Shown here piece by piece: positions 17,596 through 26,079 of a stretch of 64,000 bases of DNA. Where the stretch lies: the NCBI GenBank assembly GCA_947501615.1, contig CANMWK010000001.1:186001-250000 (forward strand), written 5' to 3'. Within the stretch, counting starts at the first letter, position 1. Each line of letters opens with the position of its first letter. Under the pieces are notes generated by a model. It was not told the DNA's origin and ran no database searches. It worked only from the letters and a program-made list of their open reading frames with translations. The position numbers and the translations under genes were made by a program. Origin of the DNA: an uncultured Tenacibaculum sp. (GTDB lineage: Bacteria; Bacteroidota; Bacteroidia; Flavobacteriales; Flavobacteriaceae).

Positions 17596-18495
17596 TTATC
17601 TATTTCTAGGATGAAATTTTTCCACAACTTCTTGCAAATAATTACGATCTAAATGCACATAAATTTCTGTTGTAGTAATACTCTCATGTCCTAATAATTG
17701 TTGAATAGCTCTTAAATCTACACCTTCTTTTAATAAATAGGTAGCAAAAGAGTGTCGTAATGTATGAGGACCTATTTGTTTATTTAAATTAGATTTTATT
17801 GCTAATTCTTTTAAAATAATAAAGATCATTTGTCGTGTTAACCGTTTTCCTCTACGGTTTAAAAAGACTATATCTTCATTTTCTTTTACAGGTGATATAT
17901 GATTTCTAGTGTGTTGTAAATAAAAATTAATATACTTCAATGTAGTCTTATGAATAGGTACAAAACGGTACTTATTTCCCTTACCTAAAACACGGATAAA
18001 GCCTTCATCTGAAAAAATATCTGAAAGTTGCAAATTAATAAGTTCACTAACTCGAAGTCCACAACCATAAATGGTTTCAATAATTGCTCTATTTCTTTCT
18101 CCTTGTGGATGACTTAAATCAATATGTGAGATTAGTATATTGATTTCTTCATTGGATAATACATCAGGTAATTTTCGAGATAATTTTGGACTTTCAATTA
18201 AATCCAAAGGATTATCAGTTCTATATTCTTCAAAAATTAAATAATCAAAAAAACTACGAAGTCCTGAAATAATTCTAGCTTGTGTCTTTGGATTTACAAT
18301 TTTTGCGATTTCATAAATAAATTTTCGAATATCTTCTTTAGTAATTGTGACAGATGATTTCGCAATTTTAAACTCCAAGAGATACTGATGTAATTTCTTA
18401 ACATCTCTAACATAGTTGTCTATAGAATTATCAGAAAGTCCTCTTTCAATTTTTAAAAAAATCTTATAATCATTTATGTTTTTTAGCCAATCCAC
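17596..18495 (-). CDS. xerD: Site-specific tyrosine recombinase XerD
   Basis: 299 residues, the usual XerC/D length. The N-terminal SAM-like core-binding domain covers about 1-90. The catalytic domain has all active-site residues: Arg148 (GCGLRVSEL), Lys172, His244 and Arg247 (HTLRHSFATYLL), His270 (LLGHESITTTEIY) and nucleophile Tyr279. It resolves chromosome dimers at dif together with XerC. No att site, cargo or phage gene is nearby, so this is the housekeeping recombinase, not an element integrase. It converges on the SRP RNA gene. Confidence 0.95.
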   Translation of the reverse strand: MDWLKNINDYKIFLKIERGLSDNSIDNYVRDVKKLHQYLLEFKIAKSSVTITKEDIRKFIYEIAKIVNPKTQARIISGLRSFFDYLIFEEYRTDNPLDLIESPKLSRKLPDVLSNEEINILISHIDLSHPQGERNRAIIETIYGCGLRVSELINLQLSDIFSDEGFIRVLGKGNKYRFVPIHKTTLKYINFYLQHTRNHISPVKENEDIVFLNRRGKRLTRQMIFIILKELAIKSNLNKQIGPHTLRHSFATYLLKEGVDLRAIQQLLGHESITTTEIYVHLDRNYLQEVVEKFHPRNR

Positions 18496-18544
18496 CTAAA
18501 CGTATACTTTTCGTAAAAAAACTTTTTTATTGAGAAAATAATTT

Positions 18545-18552
18545 TACATTTG
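18545..18552 (+). promoter_or_regulatory. Putative -7 element for the first beta-barrel gene
   Basis: TACATTTG is an exact TAnnTTTG match, 39 nt before the ATG at 18592. A T-run (18523-18528) lies in the -33 region without a clear TTTG. Confidence 0.45.
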
Positions 18553-18591
18553 TCCGACAAACATATAATTATATCTTAAAAATTTAAAATT

Positions 18592-19098
18592 ATGAAAAAA
18601 TTACTTTTAACAATTGCTGTGATTGCTTTTGGATTAACAGCTACAGCACAAAAAGGACAGTTCAATGCTGGTGGTTACATTGGTTTACCGATTGGAGATG
18701 CAGGAGATGCTTACTCTTTTTCTTACGGAGCTGAAGTAAACTATTTATTTGAATTATCTGACAAATTCCAAGTTGGACCTTCATTTTCTTACCAACAGTA
18801 TTTAGGTAGTGATAGTATTGATGTTTTAGGTATTTCTATACCACAAGACGTACCTAACGTAGCTTTTTTACCTATCGCTGCTGCTGCAAGATATAGTATT
18901 TCAGAAAAATTTTCTGTAGGTGCTGATTTAGGTTTTGCTATTGGTGTAGATGCTGGTAATGACGGAGGTTTTTACTACAGACCAATGGTAGGTTACCAAG
19001 TATTTGATAAAGTTACTTTACAACTTACATACTCAGGAATTAGTGTAGAAGGAGGAAGTGTTGCTAACATAGGTTTAGGAGCTGTTTACTCATTCTAA
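18592..19098 (+). CDS. Small outer-membrane beta-barrel protein (porin family), paralogue 1
   Basis: 168 residues. Signal peptide MKKLLLTIAVIAFGLTATAQ with cleavage after the AQ motif. The rest alternates polar and hydrophobic residues with aromatic belts, as in an eight-stranded OmpW/OmpX-like barrel (GGYIGLPIGDAGDAY, ARYSISEKFSVGADLGF, GGFYYRPMVGYQV) and ends in Phe. It is closely related to the next gene over its full length, sharing VNYLFELS and the GGFYYRP turn. It is likely a structural or small-solute channel protein; no substrate can be assigned. It heads a tandem array of four such genes. Confidence 0.85.
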   Translation: MKKLLLTIAVIAFGLTATAQKGQFNAGGYIGLPIGDAGDAYSFSYGAEVNYLFELSDKFQVGPSFSYQQYLGSDSIDVLGISIPQDVPNVAFLPIAAAARYSISEKFSVGADLGFAIGVDAGNDGGFYYRPMVGYQVFDKVTLQLTYSGISVEGGSVANIGLGAVYSF

Positions 19099-19151
19099 TT
19101 CTAAGTTAATTGAATTAGATAACTTTACAAACTTTATATAGATTTCATCTT

Positions 19152-19655
19152 ATGAAAAAAATATTTTTAGTTTTAGTTGTAGTTGCATTCGGGTTTGTAG
19201 CTAACGCACAAGACGGTCAGTTTAATACTGGAGTTAATTTAGGATTACCAGTAGGTGATGCAAGTGATTTTACTTCTTTTTCTGTTGGAGTTGAAGTGAA
19301 TTATTTATTTGAATTATCTGAAGATTTCCAATTAGGACCATCTTTAGAGTATTTTCACTATTTCGGTTCAGAGCTTGATTTAATCGGAGGTGGAACTCGT
19401 GATATAGATGATGCTTCTTTTTTACCAATTTCTGCAGCTGCTAGATATAGTGTCTCAGATAAATTTGTATTGGGAGCTAATTTAGGTTATGGAATTGGAA
19501 TAAGTCCTGATGCTAATGATGGTGGTTTTTACTACAGACCTTTAGTAGGTTATAAAGTAGGTGAGAACACTATGATTCAAGCTGCCTTCTCAGGCGTAAG
19601 CACTGAGGGTTCAGCAACGTCAAGTATCACTTTAGGTGTAGTTTTCGGATTATAA
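19152..19655 (+). CDS. Small outer-membrane beta-barrel protein (porin family), paralogue 2
   Basis: 167 residues with signal peptide MKKIFLVLVVVAFGFVANAQ. The body repeats the blocks of paralogue 1 (VNYLFELSEDFQLGP, AARYSVSDKFVLGANLGYG, GGFYYRPLVGYKV) and ends VVFGL, a hydrophobic C-terminal strand rather than the terminal Phe. It lies 53 nt after paralogue 1, and a strong hairpin terminator follows, so the first two barrels appear to form one transcript. The pair looks like a local duplication. Confidence 0.85.
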   Translation: MKKIFLVLVVVAFGFVANAQDGQFNTGVNLGLPVGDASDFTSFSVGVEVNYLFELSEDFQLGPSLEYFHYFGSELDLIGGGTRDIDDASFLPISAAARYSVSDKFVLGANLGYGIGISPDANDGGFYYRPLVGYKVGENTMIQAAFSGVSTEGSATSSITLGVVFGL

Positions 19656-19680
19656 GAAAAGTAAACTGTATAATATAAAA

Positions 19681-19714
19681 GAGAGGGTGGAAATTAATTT
19701 CTACCCTCTCTTTT
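19681..19714 (+). terminator. Terminator after beta-barrel paralogue 2
   Basis: GAGAGGGT (19681-19688) pairs with ACCCTCTC (19703-19710), extended inward by G.T and A-T pairs around a TTAA loop, followed by TTTT. It is a strong Rho-independent signal that splits the array. Confidence 0.85.
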
Positions 19715-19731
19715 GTTGTAAAAAATAAATT

Positions 19732-20259
19732 ATGAAAAAAACAATACAAATAATTTTTCTACTTCTATGTTGTTTCCAAACATTTGCACAGCAAGATTAT
19801 GACTATGGTGTAATTGGAGGTTTTAATAATAGAAATGAACGTATAGTTAATAATGGTATAAGTGTTTCAACTGGAGCAGGAGGAATGTTTATAGGTTTTT
19901 TTATAGATATGAAAATATATGAAAAACTTAGTGTTCAAACTGAAATTCAATATTTAGCTACTTTTGTTGAACAAAATACTAGTAATTCAATTGTCATACC
20001 GATTGTTGGTAAGTATAAATTATCTGACCAATGGTCTATTCATGCAGGCCCATTATTAGACTTAATTTTAGACGGAACACCTCTTAAAGAGTTTGGATTG
20101 GGAATTGCTATTGGTTTAGGTTATGAGATTACAGAAAATTTGTTTGCAACAACTAGGTATTCTTTAGGGTTGACTAATCGGTTGGACTCTGATTTTTTTC
20201 CAAATAATTTTTCTTCACAACTTGATTTTTTCCAAATAGGTTTAGGTTATAAGTTTTAA
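19732..20259 (+). CDS. Outer-membrane beta-barrel protein, divergent member
   Basis: 175 residues with signal peptide MKKTIQIIFLLLCCFQTFAQ. The mature part reads as an OMP_b-brl barrel (GAGGMFIGFFIDMKIYEKLSVQTE, GKYKLSDQWSIHAGP, LGYEITENLFATTRYSLG) and ends in the canonical LGYKF terminal strand recognised by BamA. It is less similar to the other three genes of the array, so it is an older paralogue or an independent member of the superfamily. The ATG follows the terminator by 17 nt, so a promoter inside or before that hairpin, or read-through, must drive it. Confidence 0.8.
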   Translation: MKKTIQIIFLLLCCFQTFAQQDYDYGVIGGFNNRNERIVNNGISVSTGAGGMFIGFFIDMKIYEKLSVQTEIQYLATFVEQNTSNSIVIPIVGKYKLSDQWSIHAGPLLDLILDGTPLKEFGLGIAIGLGYEITENLFATTRYSLGLTNRLDSDFFPNNFSSQLDFFQIGLGYKF

Positions 20260-20369
20260 TTTTTAAGGCAATTACCAATATTTTTAATTCCTCTATTATT
20301 ATATCGAGGTAATCCATTAGAGAATCAAGTTTAACTTTTTATTATATATTCGCACTAAATATGACATTT

Positions 20370-20882
20370 ATGAAAAAAATATTTTTTGTTTTAGTAGTAT
20401 TACTTTCCATTAATAGTTTTTCTCAAGAAAATCAATTTAATATTGGGATTAATGGAGGAATAACAACAGGCGATATAAAACCAATCTCATCTGCTGCATT
20501 TGGAATTGATGCCAATTATTTATTTAAAGTCTTTGATGGTATTAGTCTTGGACCTTCTTTGAATTTCCTCTACTTTTTAACAGATGAAGTAAATGGTGTA
20601 CAACCAGATGCGTTTGTATATTTACCTATAGGTGGTGCCATAAGATTTCAATCATTAAGTGACTATTTTTACGTAGGATTAGATCTTGGATTTGCCATAG
20701 GTATTTCACCTTCCGGTGATAATGGAGGTTTATTTTTTAAACCGATGGTTGGTTATAATGTTACAGAAAATTTGAAGTTGAATTTATTTTATTCAGCAGT
20801 GAAAAAAAGACAACCAGCGTATAGTTATGTAGGATTAGGAATTGCTTTTGATATTTTTGGAAGTAATCAATATTCGTATTAA
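20370..20882 (+). CDS. Small outer-membrane beta-barrel protein, paralogue 3
   Basis: 170 residues from the ATG at 20370, which gives a normal signal peptide (MKKIFFVLVVLLSINSFSQ). An ATG nine bases earlier (20361) is possible, but a near-consensus -7 box TATATTCG at 20345-20352 puts the transcript start close to it. The body shares the blocks of paralogues 1 and 2 (FGIDANYLFKV, VGLDLGFAIGISPSGDNGG, FKPMVGYNV) with more divergence. Substrate unknown. It ends eight bases before aroQ. Confidence 0.8.
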   Translation: MKKIFFVLVVLLSINSFSQENQFNIGINGGITTGDIKPISSAAFGIDANYLFKVFDGISLGPSLNFLYFLTDEVNGVQPDAFVYLPIGGAIRFQSLSDYFYVGLDLGFAIGISPSGDNGGLFFKPMVGYNVTENLKLNLFYSAVKKRQPAYSYVGLGIAFDIFGSNQYSY

Positions 20883-20890
20883 TAACCTGA

Positions 20891-21316
20891 ATGATGAAAT
20901 TAATAATTATTAACGGTCCGAATTTAAATCTTTTAGGAAAAAGAGAGCCTTCAATTTATGGGAATGATTCTTTTGACTCTTATTTTGAAAAGTTAAAAGG
21001 AGATTTTCCTAATATCACATTCACCTATTTTCAATCTAATATTGAAGGAGAAATTATTAATAAACTTCACGAAGTAGGTTTTGATTTCGACGGAATTGTA
21101 TTAAATGCTGCTGCTTACACACATACTTCCGTAGCTATAGCTGATGCTGTTAAAGCTATTGAAACTCCTGTAGTTGAAGTTCATATTTCTAATACCCATG
21201 CTCGAGAAGAATTTAGGCATAAAAGTTTTATAGCTAAAAATGCCAAAGGAGTAATTTTAGGTTTTGGATTAGATAGTTATAAATTGGCAATACAGAGTTT
21301 TTTTAAATTTACTTAA
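20891..21316 (+). CDS. aroQ: 3-dehydroquinate dehydratase, type II
   Basis: 141 residues (140 if the second ATG at 20894 is used). Signatures are IINGPNLNLLGKREPSIYG at the N-terminus with the catalytic Arg and the Tyr of the flexible lid, NAAAYTHTSVAIADAV in the centre, and VEVHISNTHAREEFRHKS with the catalytic His. It performs the third step of the shikimate pathway. In related genomes aroQ often neighbours xerD; here four beta-barrel genes stand between them. Confidence 0.95.
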   Translation: MMKLIIINGPNLNLLGKREPSIYGNDSFDSYFEKLKGDFPNITFTYFQSNIEGEIINKLHEVGFDFDGIVLNAAAYTHTSVAIADAVKAIETPVVEVHISNTHAREEFRHKSFIAKNAKGVILGFGLDSYKLAIQSFFKFT

Positions 21317-21414
21317 ATTTAATTTAGTTAGCTAAAGTTTAAAGTAAATAAAAACTATTTCTAACAATCATTTAAAAGAGTTTTTTTCATTTAGTAAAAA
21401 TTAAAATATTTACA

Positions 21415-22563
21415 ATGAAAAAAACTTTTTTAGGTTTAGTAGTCTTATTTTCTTCTTTTTATAGTTGTGATAATGAAGATACTACAGTAAAAGAAACTAC
21501 TTCTATAAGTTCACTTAGATTCATCGGAGAACAAATAATTCCAGATGGTTTTGAGTTTAATGGAAATGTAGTAGGAGGCTTATCGAGTATAGATTATGCC
21601 AATAATAAATTTTATGTAATTAGTGATGCACCAAATGCTCCAATCCGTGTTTATAAAGCTAATTTAACATATACTGCGTCAGAGTTTTCTAAAGTGGATA
21701 TAACATCTGAAATAGAATTATTAGACACAAATAATACATCTTTTGAATCTGCAATTGATCCTGAAGCAATACGTATTGATTCAGATACAAATAGCATAAT
21801 TTGGTCAAGTGAAGGAAATGTAAACAATGGAGAAAATCCGTTTGTTAGAGAAGCGCTTTTAGATGGAAGTTTCAAAAGAGAATTTACTTTACCAAGTATT
21901 TTTGAAGTAAAAACATCTGCTGACGAAGGTCCTAGGCATAATGGTGTTTTTGAAAGTATTTCTTTAAGTGTAGATAAAAAAGGATACTGGGTTGGAATGG
22001 AATTACCTTTAAAAGAAGATGGAGTAGAGCCGATATTTGCAACGGATACAGATTCGCCTGTTCGTGTAGCTTATATTAATAAAAGTACAGGTGAATTTGA
22101 AAACCAATTTGCTTACGAGTTAGATAAGGTTGCTAGAGAAGTAATAGGCACTGGTTTTAATTTTACGGTAAATGGTTTAGTTGAGATTTTAGAGTATGAT
22201 ACGAATAAGTTTTTAGCTTTAGAAAGATCTTTTACTACTGGAGCAGATGATGGCGGAAATAATGTGAAAATCTATAAAGTTGATGCTTCAAATGCAACAG
22301 ATGTTTCTACTATTTCTAGTTTAAACGGAGCAAATTACGCGAAGGCTACTAAGACATTAATATTCGATTTTGAATCAGTAAGAAGTCAATTATCTAGTAT
22401 TCCGGATGGAAATACCGCAAAAGTTGTAGATAACATCGAAGGAATAACATTCGGACCAAGATTAGAGAATGGAAATTTATCTCTAGTAGTTGTAGCTGAT
22501 AATAATTTTAGTGCTTTTGGTCAACAACTAAATCAATTTGTGGTTTTTGAAGTAATTCCTTAA
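21415..22563 (+). CDS. Phytase-like esterase domain lipoprotein
   Basis: 382 residues. The N-terminus MKKTFLGLVVLFSSFYSC ends in a lipoprotein-type Cys18 followed by an acidic DNED, as in surface-exposed lipoproteins of Bacteroidota. The remainder matches the layout of the esterase-like activity of phytase family: GGLSSIDYANNKFYVISD near the start, IDPEAIRIDSDTNSIIWSSEG, ERSF, and a C-terminal NIEGITFGPRLENG followed by VVADNNFS. This is a beta-propeller fold, and the true substrate is unknown. It stands alone, with a 99-nt gap before it and a family A repeat right after the stop. Confidence 0.8.
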   Translation: MKKTFLGLVVLFSSFYSCDNEDTTVKETTSISSLRFIGEQIIPDGFEFNGNVVGGLSSIDYANNKFYVISDAPNAPIRVYKANLTYTASEFSKVDITSEIELLDTNNTSFESAIDPEAIRIDSDTNSIIWSSEGNVNNGENPFVREALLDGSFKREFTLPSIFEVKTSADEGPRHNGVFESISLSVDKKGYWVGMELPLKEDGVEPIFATDTDSPVRVAYINKSTGEFENQFAYELDKVAREVIGTGFNFTVNGLVEILEYDTNKFLALERSFTTGADDGGNNVKIYKVDASNATDVSTISSLNGANYAKATKTLIFDFESVRSQLSSIPDGNTAKVVDNIEGITFGPRLENGNLSLVVVADNNFSAFGQQLNQFVVFEVIP

Positions 22564-22672
22564 TCGCAGAGCGATAGCCAAGGGTTTAATTCCCCGATAC
22601 TTGTATCGAAATATAAAAAGCTTTTTAACTAGATACCCCGCATGCTTGCATCGGGGCAGTTCATTAAACTTC
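22564..22672 (+). repeat. Interspersed repeat family A, copy 2
   Basis: This copy keeps two palindromes: CGATAC-tt-GTATCG (22595-22608) and CCCCG...CGGGG around CATGCTTGCAT (about 22637-22657). Blocks and order match 8043-8141. It starts at the stop codon of the phytase-like gene and could double as a transcription end for it. No open reading frame is present. Confidence 0.65.
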
Positions 22673-22700
22673 AGTTTTTTAAATATATAAGGTTTTAGTA

Positions 22701-23885
22701 TTAAGCTAAAGCCTTATTTTTTTGATGTTTAATCAAAAATATATAACGAACAGCTAGCAATAGCAAAACCGGGTACAATGGATACGTAAACTTTTGTAAT
22801 CCGATTAAAGTCACTATTGGAATCAAACCTATAAAGGCTACTACAAGAATTAAATAATGTTTAATCCAAGGTTGTAAGTTCTTTTTAAGTACTAGAAAAG
22901 CAATAAAAAAGTTAGGAGCAAATGCCCATAAGAAATTGAAATTATTCGGTGCGGTAGAGTGATTTGTAAAAAACCACAAGAAAACAATAAGTATTCCTAC
23001 AGTACCTGTAGTAAGGAAAAGAATAAAGTCTAAAATCCTGGTTCTTTTATGCTTTTTTAAATCATTTAAACTGATAAGAATAGTAATGATTAGTAAAGTT
23101 AAAAAAATTAAAAAAGGGCTAATGATATCGCTTTTAGCTGTCTTTGTTTTAAAGTCTAGTACCGTTTTTGTGTTTCTTATTAATGCTACTGATTTCCCTT
23201 CTTTATTAACAGTAGATTTTTCAAAAATAGAAAAAAGGTGCTCAGGAAGATACATGTATTCTTCAATTGTAGCGATTTGATCTAAACGACTCCCTAAGGC
23301 AATATTAATACCAAAACTTCCCCAAGTATTCGGATTAATTTTTTCATTCATCAAATCTCTTAAAGATCTCTCTTGATTTAAAAGAGAAGTATCAAAGGTG
23401 AGTTTTTCCTTAAGAACATCTTTTAGAATATCTTTCGGTCTTGTAGCACAGTTGTCAAAAAAAGGATCGTAAAAATAACTGGCGTTTTCTGGAAGTACAT
23501 TAGTTTCTAAGAAATTGAAGTATGCATTTTTTTGTTGTTGAGTTAAGTTTAAAACCTGTTGTTTAACCCAACGTTGATCTTTATTTGCAAGTTTTAAGGA
23601 TAAATGAAAAGGATATCTGGCTAATTTATATTTCATAAATCCTTTTACAAAGTTTGAATAAAAATTAGGATCATCAAAATCGAAAATACCATAATTATAT
23701 AGTATGTCTAGATTTAACATGGGATCTTTAACCCGAATTGCTGTATGACCGAATTTTTCATATAAATTTTCACCAGGACCAGAAGTAATAATACTAATTT
23801 CTGAATATGCTGATAGTTGTGCTTTTTGAGCAGTATTACTAATTGTAAAACACAGAAAAGAAAGAAAAAGTAGCTTTTTAATCAT
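22701..23885 (-). CDS. DUF4105 domain membrane protein
   Basis: 394 residues: signal peptide MIKKLLFLSFLCFTISNTAQ, a soluble N-terminal domain (about 20-250) and four to five membrane helices at 255-390. The N-terminal domain contains GPGENLYEKFGHTAIRVKD, YNYGIFDF, and FFDNCATRPKDIL, the conserved His and Cys/Asn positions of DUF4105, which is structurally likened to NlpC/P60-type papain folds. The catalytic trio is plausible (His in FGHTA, Cys in DNCATR), so a periplasmic peptidase or amidase is possible but unproven. It is the second gene after the PorV/PorQ-like barrel, three bases apart. Confidence 0.8.
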   Translation of the reverse strand: MIKKLLFLSFLCFTISNTAQKAQLSAYSEISIITSGPGENLYEKFGHTAIRVKDPMLNLDILYNYGIFDFDDPNFYSNFVKGFMKYKLARYPFHLSLKLANKDQRWVKQQVLNLTQQQKNAYFNFLETNVLPENASYFYDPFFDNCATRPKDILKDVLKEKLTFDTSLLNQERSLRDLMNEKINPNTWGSFGINIALGSRLDQIATIEEYMYLPEHLFSIFEKSTVNKEGKSVALIRNTKTVLDFKTKTAKSDIISPFLIFLTLLIITILISLNDLKKHKRTRILDFILFLTTGTVGILIVFLWFFTNHSTAPNNFNFLWAFAPNFFIAFLVLKKNLQPWIKHYLILVVAFIGLIPIVTLIGLQKFTYPLYPVLLLLAVRYIFLIKHQKNKALA

Positions 23886-23888
23886 AAG

Positions 23889-24953
23889 TTATCTGTAAAA
23901 ACTATAATCGAATTTGATAGAAAAAATATTTGAAAATAAAGCATTACCAACACTTCCTATATTGGTAAGTGCATAATCAATTTTAATTCCTTTGTATTTA
24001 AACCCTAATCCGAAATTTGGCTGTATAGAAAGTGATTCATCACCATTGAATTCGGTTGTGTTTTGAAAGTTTCCAGCTCCTAATCTAAGATATACAAGTT
24101 CATCATAATCTAGTTGAAAACCAAAAGCAGGATCGATACTTAAGAAAGAAGTTGAAATAATATCATTAGTTTCGGCAAATCTCATATTAAGATCTACTTC
24201 TGCTAATAAATTGAAATAACGTCCGAATTTAAAATTTTTAGCAATACCAACCTGAAGTTTAGGTTTGGTGATTTCTGTAGTTTCAGGTAATTCTTGATTT
24301 TGACCAGGAACAGCATTTCTAATTTTATCAAATTCCTCTTCATCAATAGCCCAAACATTAAATGTTGTAGTAATATCTCTAGCCATTGCACCGAATTTCC
24401 AGCCATTTTTTTCAAACTGAACACCTAAATCAAAACCAAATCCCCAAGAAGTGGCAAAATCACCAATAATTCTTCTTACGATTTTAGCATTTCCTCCGAT
24501 AGAAAATCCATCTAATAATAACTTTCTTCCATAACTGATATTTAACGCGTAATCAGCAGCTGAAAATAAACTAACTCTATTAAAATCTATATTTCCATCA
24601 CTATCAATTAATTCAGTTGTATTTAAAATATCATCAACACCAAATCTAATGATAGAGACACCTACTGCGCTTTGTTTATCAATAGGCATAGCAAAACCAG
24701 CATAATTATATGTTGCGATTCCTGCAAAATAGGAAGCATGCATTAAAGTACCTTGATAATCTTCTACAGTAACTAATCCAGCAGGATTCCAATATGCAGC
24801 ATTAACATCATTAGTTGTAGCTACCACAGCTTTACTCATTCCTAAAGCAGCAGCGTCGACACCAATATTCAAAAATTCATTAGAAAAGTTTCTAAATTGA
24901 GCTTGAGAACATATTGATAATACTAAAAAAAAGTAAATTAATTTTATTTTCAA
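23889..24953 (-). CDS. PorV/PorQ family outer-membrane barrel protein
   Basis: 354 residues with signal peptide MKIKLIYFFLVLSICSQAQ. The first mature block (FLNIGVDAAALGMSKAVVAT then NAAYWNPAGL) is the hallmark of the PorV/PorQ branch of the FadL-like barrel superfamily, and the C-terminus ends KFDYSFYR with aromatic strand residues. PorV and PorQ are parts of the type IX secretion system of Bacteroidota (the PorU attachment complex and its partners), but many genomes hold several paralogues outside that complex. Here no other T9SS gene is nearby. It is cotranscribed with the DUF4105 gene. Confidence 0.8.
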   Translation of the reverse strand: MKIKLIYFFLVLSICSQAQFRNFSNEFLNIGVDAAALGMSKAVVATTNDVNAAYWNPAGLVTVEDYQGTLMHASYFAGIATYNYAGFAMPIDKQSAVGVSIIRFGVDDILNTTELIDSDGNIDFNRVSLFSAADYALNISYGRKLLLDGFSIGGNAKIVRRIIGDFATSWGFGFDLGVQFEKNGWKFGAMARDITTTFNVWAIDEEEFDKIRNAVPGQNQELPETTEITKPKLQVGIAKNFKFGRYFNLLAEVDLNMRFAETNDIISTSFLSIDPAFGFQLDYDELVYLRLGAGNFQNTTEFNGDESLSIQPNFGLGFKYKGIKIDYALTNIGSVGNALFSNIFSIKFDYSFYR

Positions 24954-25025
24954 AAGATGAATTTAATAAGAACAAATATCTAAATTACTTAGTAAATAAC
25001 AGTAGTTTTTTAGAGTTATTGTTTA

Positions 25026-26003
25026 TTAAGAATAGATATTCAACTCATTTTGAATAAAATTAACAATTTGTTTTTCTACCCAATACGATTCACCTCGAAA
25101 AGAGGTAACAAATCCTACATGACCACCATAATTTGGTGTTAATAAGAAAAAATTAGACGAATTTTCGGCTAATTCATAAGGGTAGCATTCCCATGATAAA
25201 AAAGAATCATCCTTAGCATTTATTAATAATGCTTTGTGTTTTATCTTAGAAATATAAGGCTTACTACTCGCTTTTTCCCAATAATCTTCAGGGCTATCAA
25301 ATCCAAAAACCGGTGCAGTATAAATCTCTTCAAAGTCACGAAAAGTAGTCGCTTTAGAAATCAATTTTTTATCAGGGGTATATTCAGGAAATTTTTCTGA
25401 TTTCGTTATAACTTTTGCTTTAAGCGATCTTAAAAATTCCTGCATATATAGTTTATTTTTTAATTTACTCAACTCTGCCTGAGAAGTAGTTAAATCAATA
25501 GGTACAGAAATTGCAATACCACTTTTAATTATAGATGGAATTTCATTCTCATATTCACCTAAATATTTGAGTGTTAAATTTCCTCCTAAACTAAAACCAG
25601 TTAAAACAATGTTTTGATAATCATAATTATTTTCCAAATAATTCAAAATAAAATGAATGTCATCAGTTTTTCCAGCATGATAAGTTTCTAATCTTTTATT
25701 GTCTTCTCCACTACAACTTCTTAAGTTGATACATACCACATCGTATCCTAAATTATGTAAATATTTAGATGTAGAAATCATATAACTAGATGTTGAACTT
25801 CCTTCTAATCCATGAATTAAGACTACTAAAGAAAACGAATTATTGGTTAAAAAATCTAAATCGATAAAATCATGATCCCAAGTTTCAACTCTTACTCTCT
25901 TATAATTTGGTTTTTCCTTAGTATTAAAAAACTTATAAATAGTATTTATATGAGGATTTCTAAAAGGGAAACTTGTAGTGATTTGATTCTTAAGTAATGG
26001 CAT
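25026..26003 (-). CDS. YheT-type alpha/beta hydrolase
   Basis: 325 residues, the length of the YheT/UPF0017 hydrolases. It shows VVLIHGLEGSSTSSY (oxyanion region), the long NLRSCSGEDNKRLETYHAGKTDD segment typical of the family, the nucleophile elbow TGFSLGGN, and the late acid/base residues in INAKDDSFLS and NYGGHVGF. It is predicted to be a cytosolic carboxylesterase; the natural substrate is unknown. It diverges from pssA across 76 nt, and its upstream side gives no clear promoter. Confidence 0.88.
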   Translation of the reverse strand: MPLLKNQITTSFPFRNPHINTIYKFFNTKEKPNYKRVRVETWDHDFIDLDFLTNNSFSLVVLIHGLEGSSTSSYMISTSKYLHNLGYDVVCINLRSCSGEDNKRLETYHAGKTDDIHFILNYLENNYDYQNIVLTGFSLGGNLTLKYLGEYENEIPSIIKSGIAISVPIDLTTSQAELSKLKNKLYMQEFLRSLKAKVITKSEKFPEYTPDKKLISKATTFRDFEEIYTAPVFGFDSPEDYWEKASSKPYISKIKHKALLINAKDDSFLSWECYPYELAENSSNFFLLTPNYGGHVGFVTSFRGESYWVEKQIVNFIQNELNIYS

Positions 26004-26079
26004 CTTTACAACAATTTATTTTTTTATTCAATAGTATTAGAACAATCAATTTCATATTTTCGTAAAAATCATAAAAAAT

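Noticed and set aside
17394..17627. A 77-codon minus-strand reading frame across the SRP RNA
   Set aside because: It lies antisense to a clear structural RNA and overlaps the end of xerD. Its composition follows the RNA stems, so it is not a gene.
17596..18495. XerD as integrase of a mobile element
   Set aside because: No repeat flanks, cargo or phage genes are nearby, and the length and motifs are those of the housekeeping recombinase.
23889..24953. PorV/PorQ-like gene as proof of a type IX secretion locus here
   Set aside because: No other T9SS component is adjacent and the family has many paralogues outside the secretion complex.
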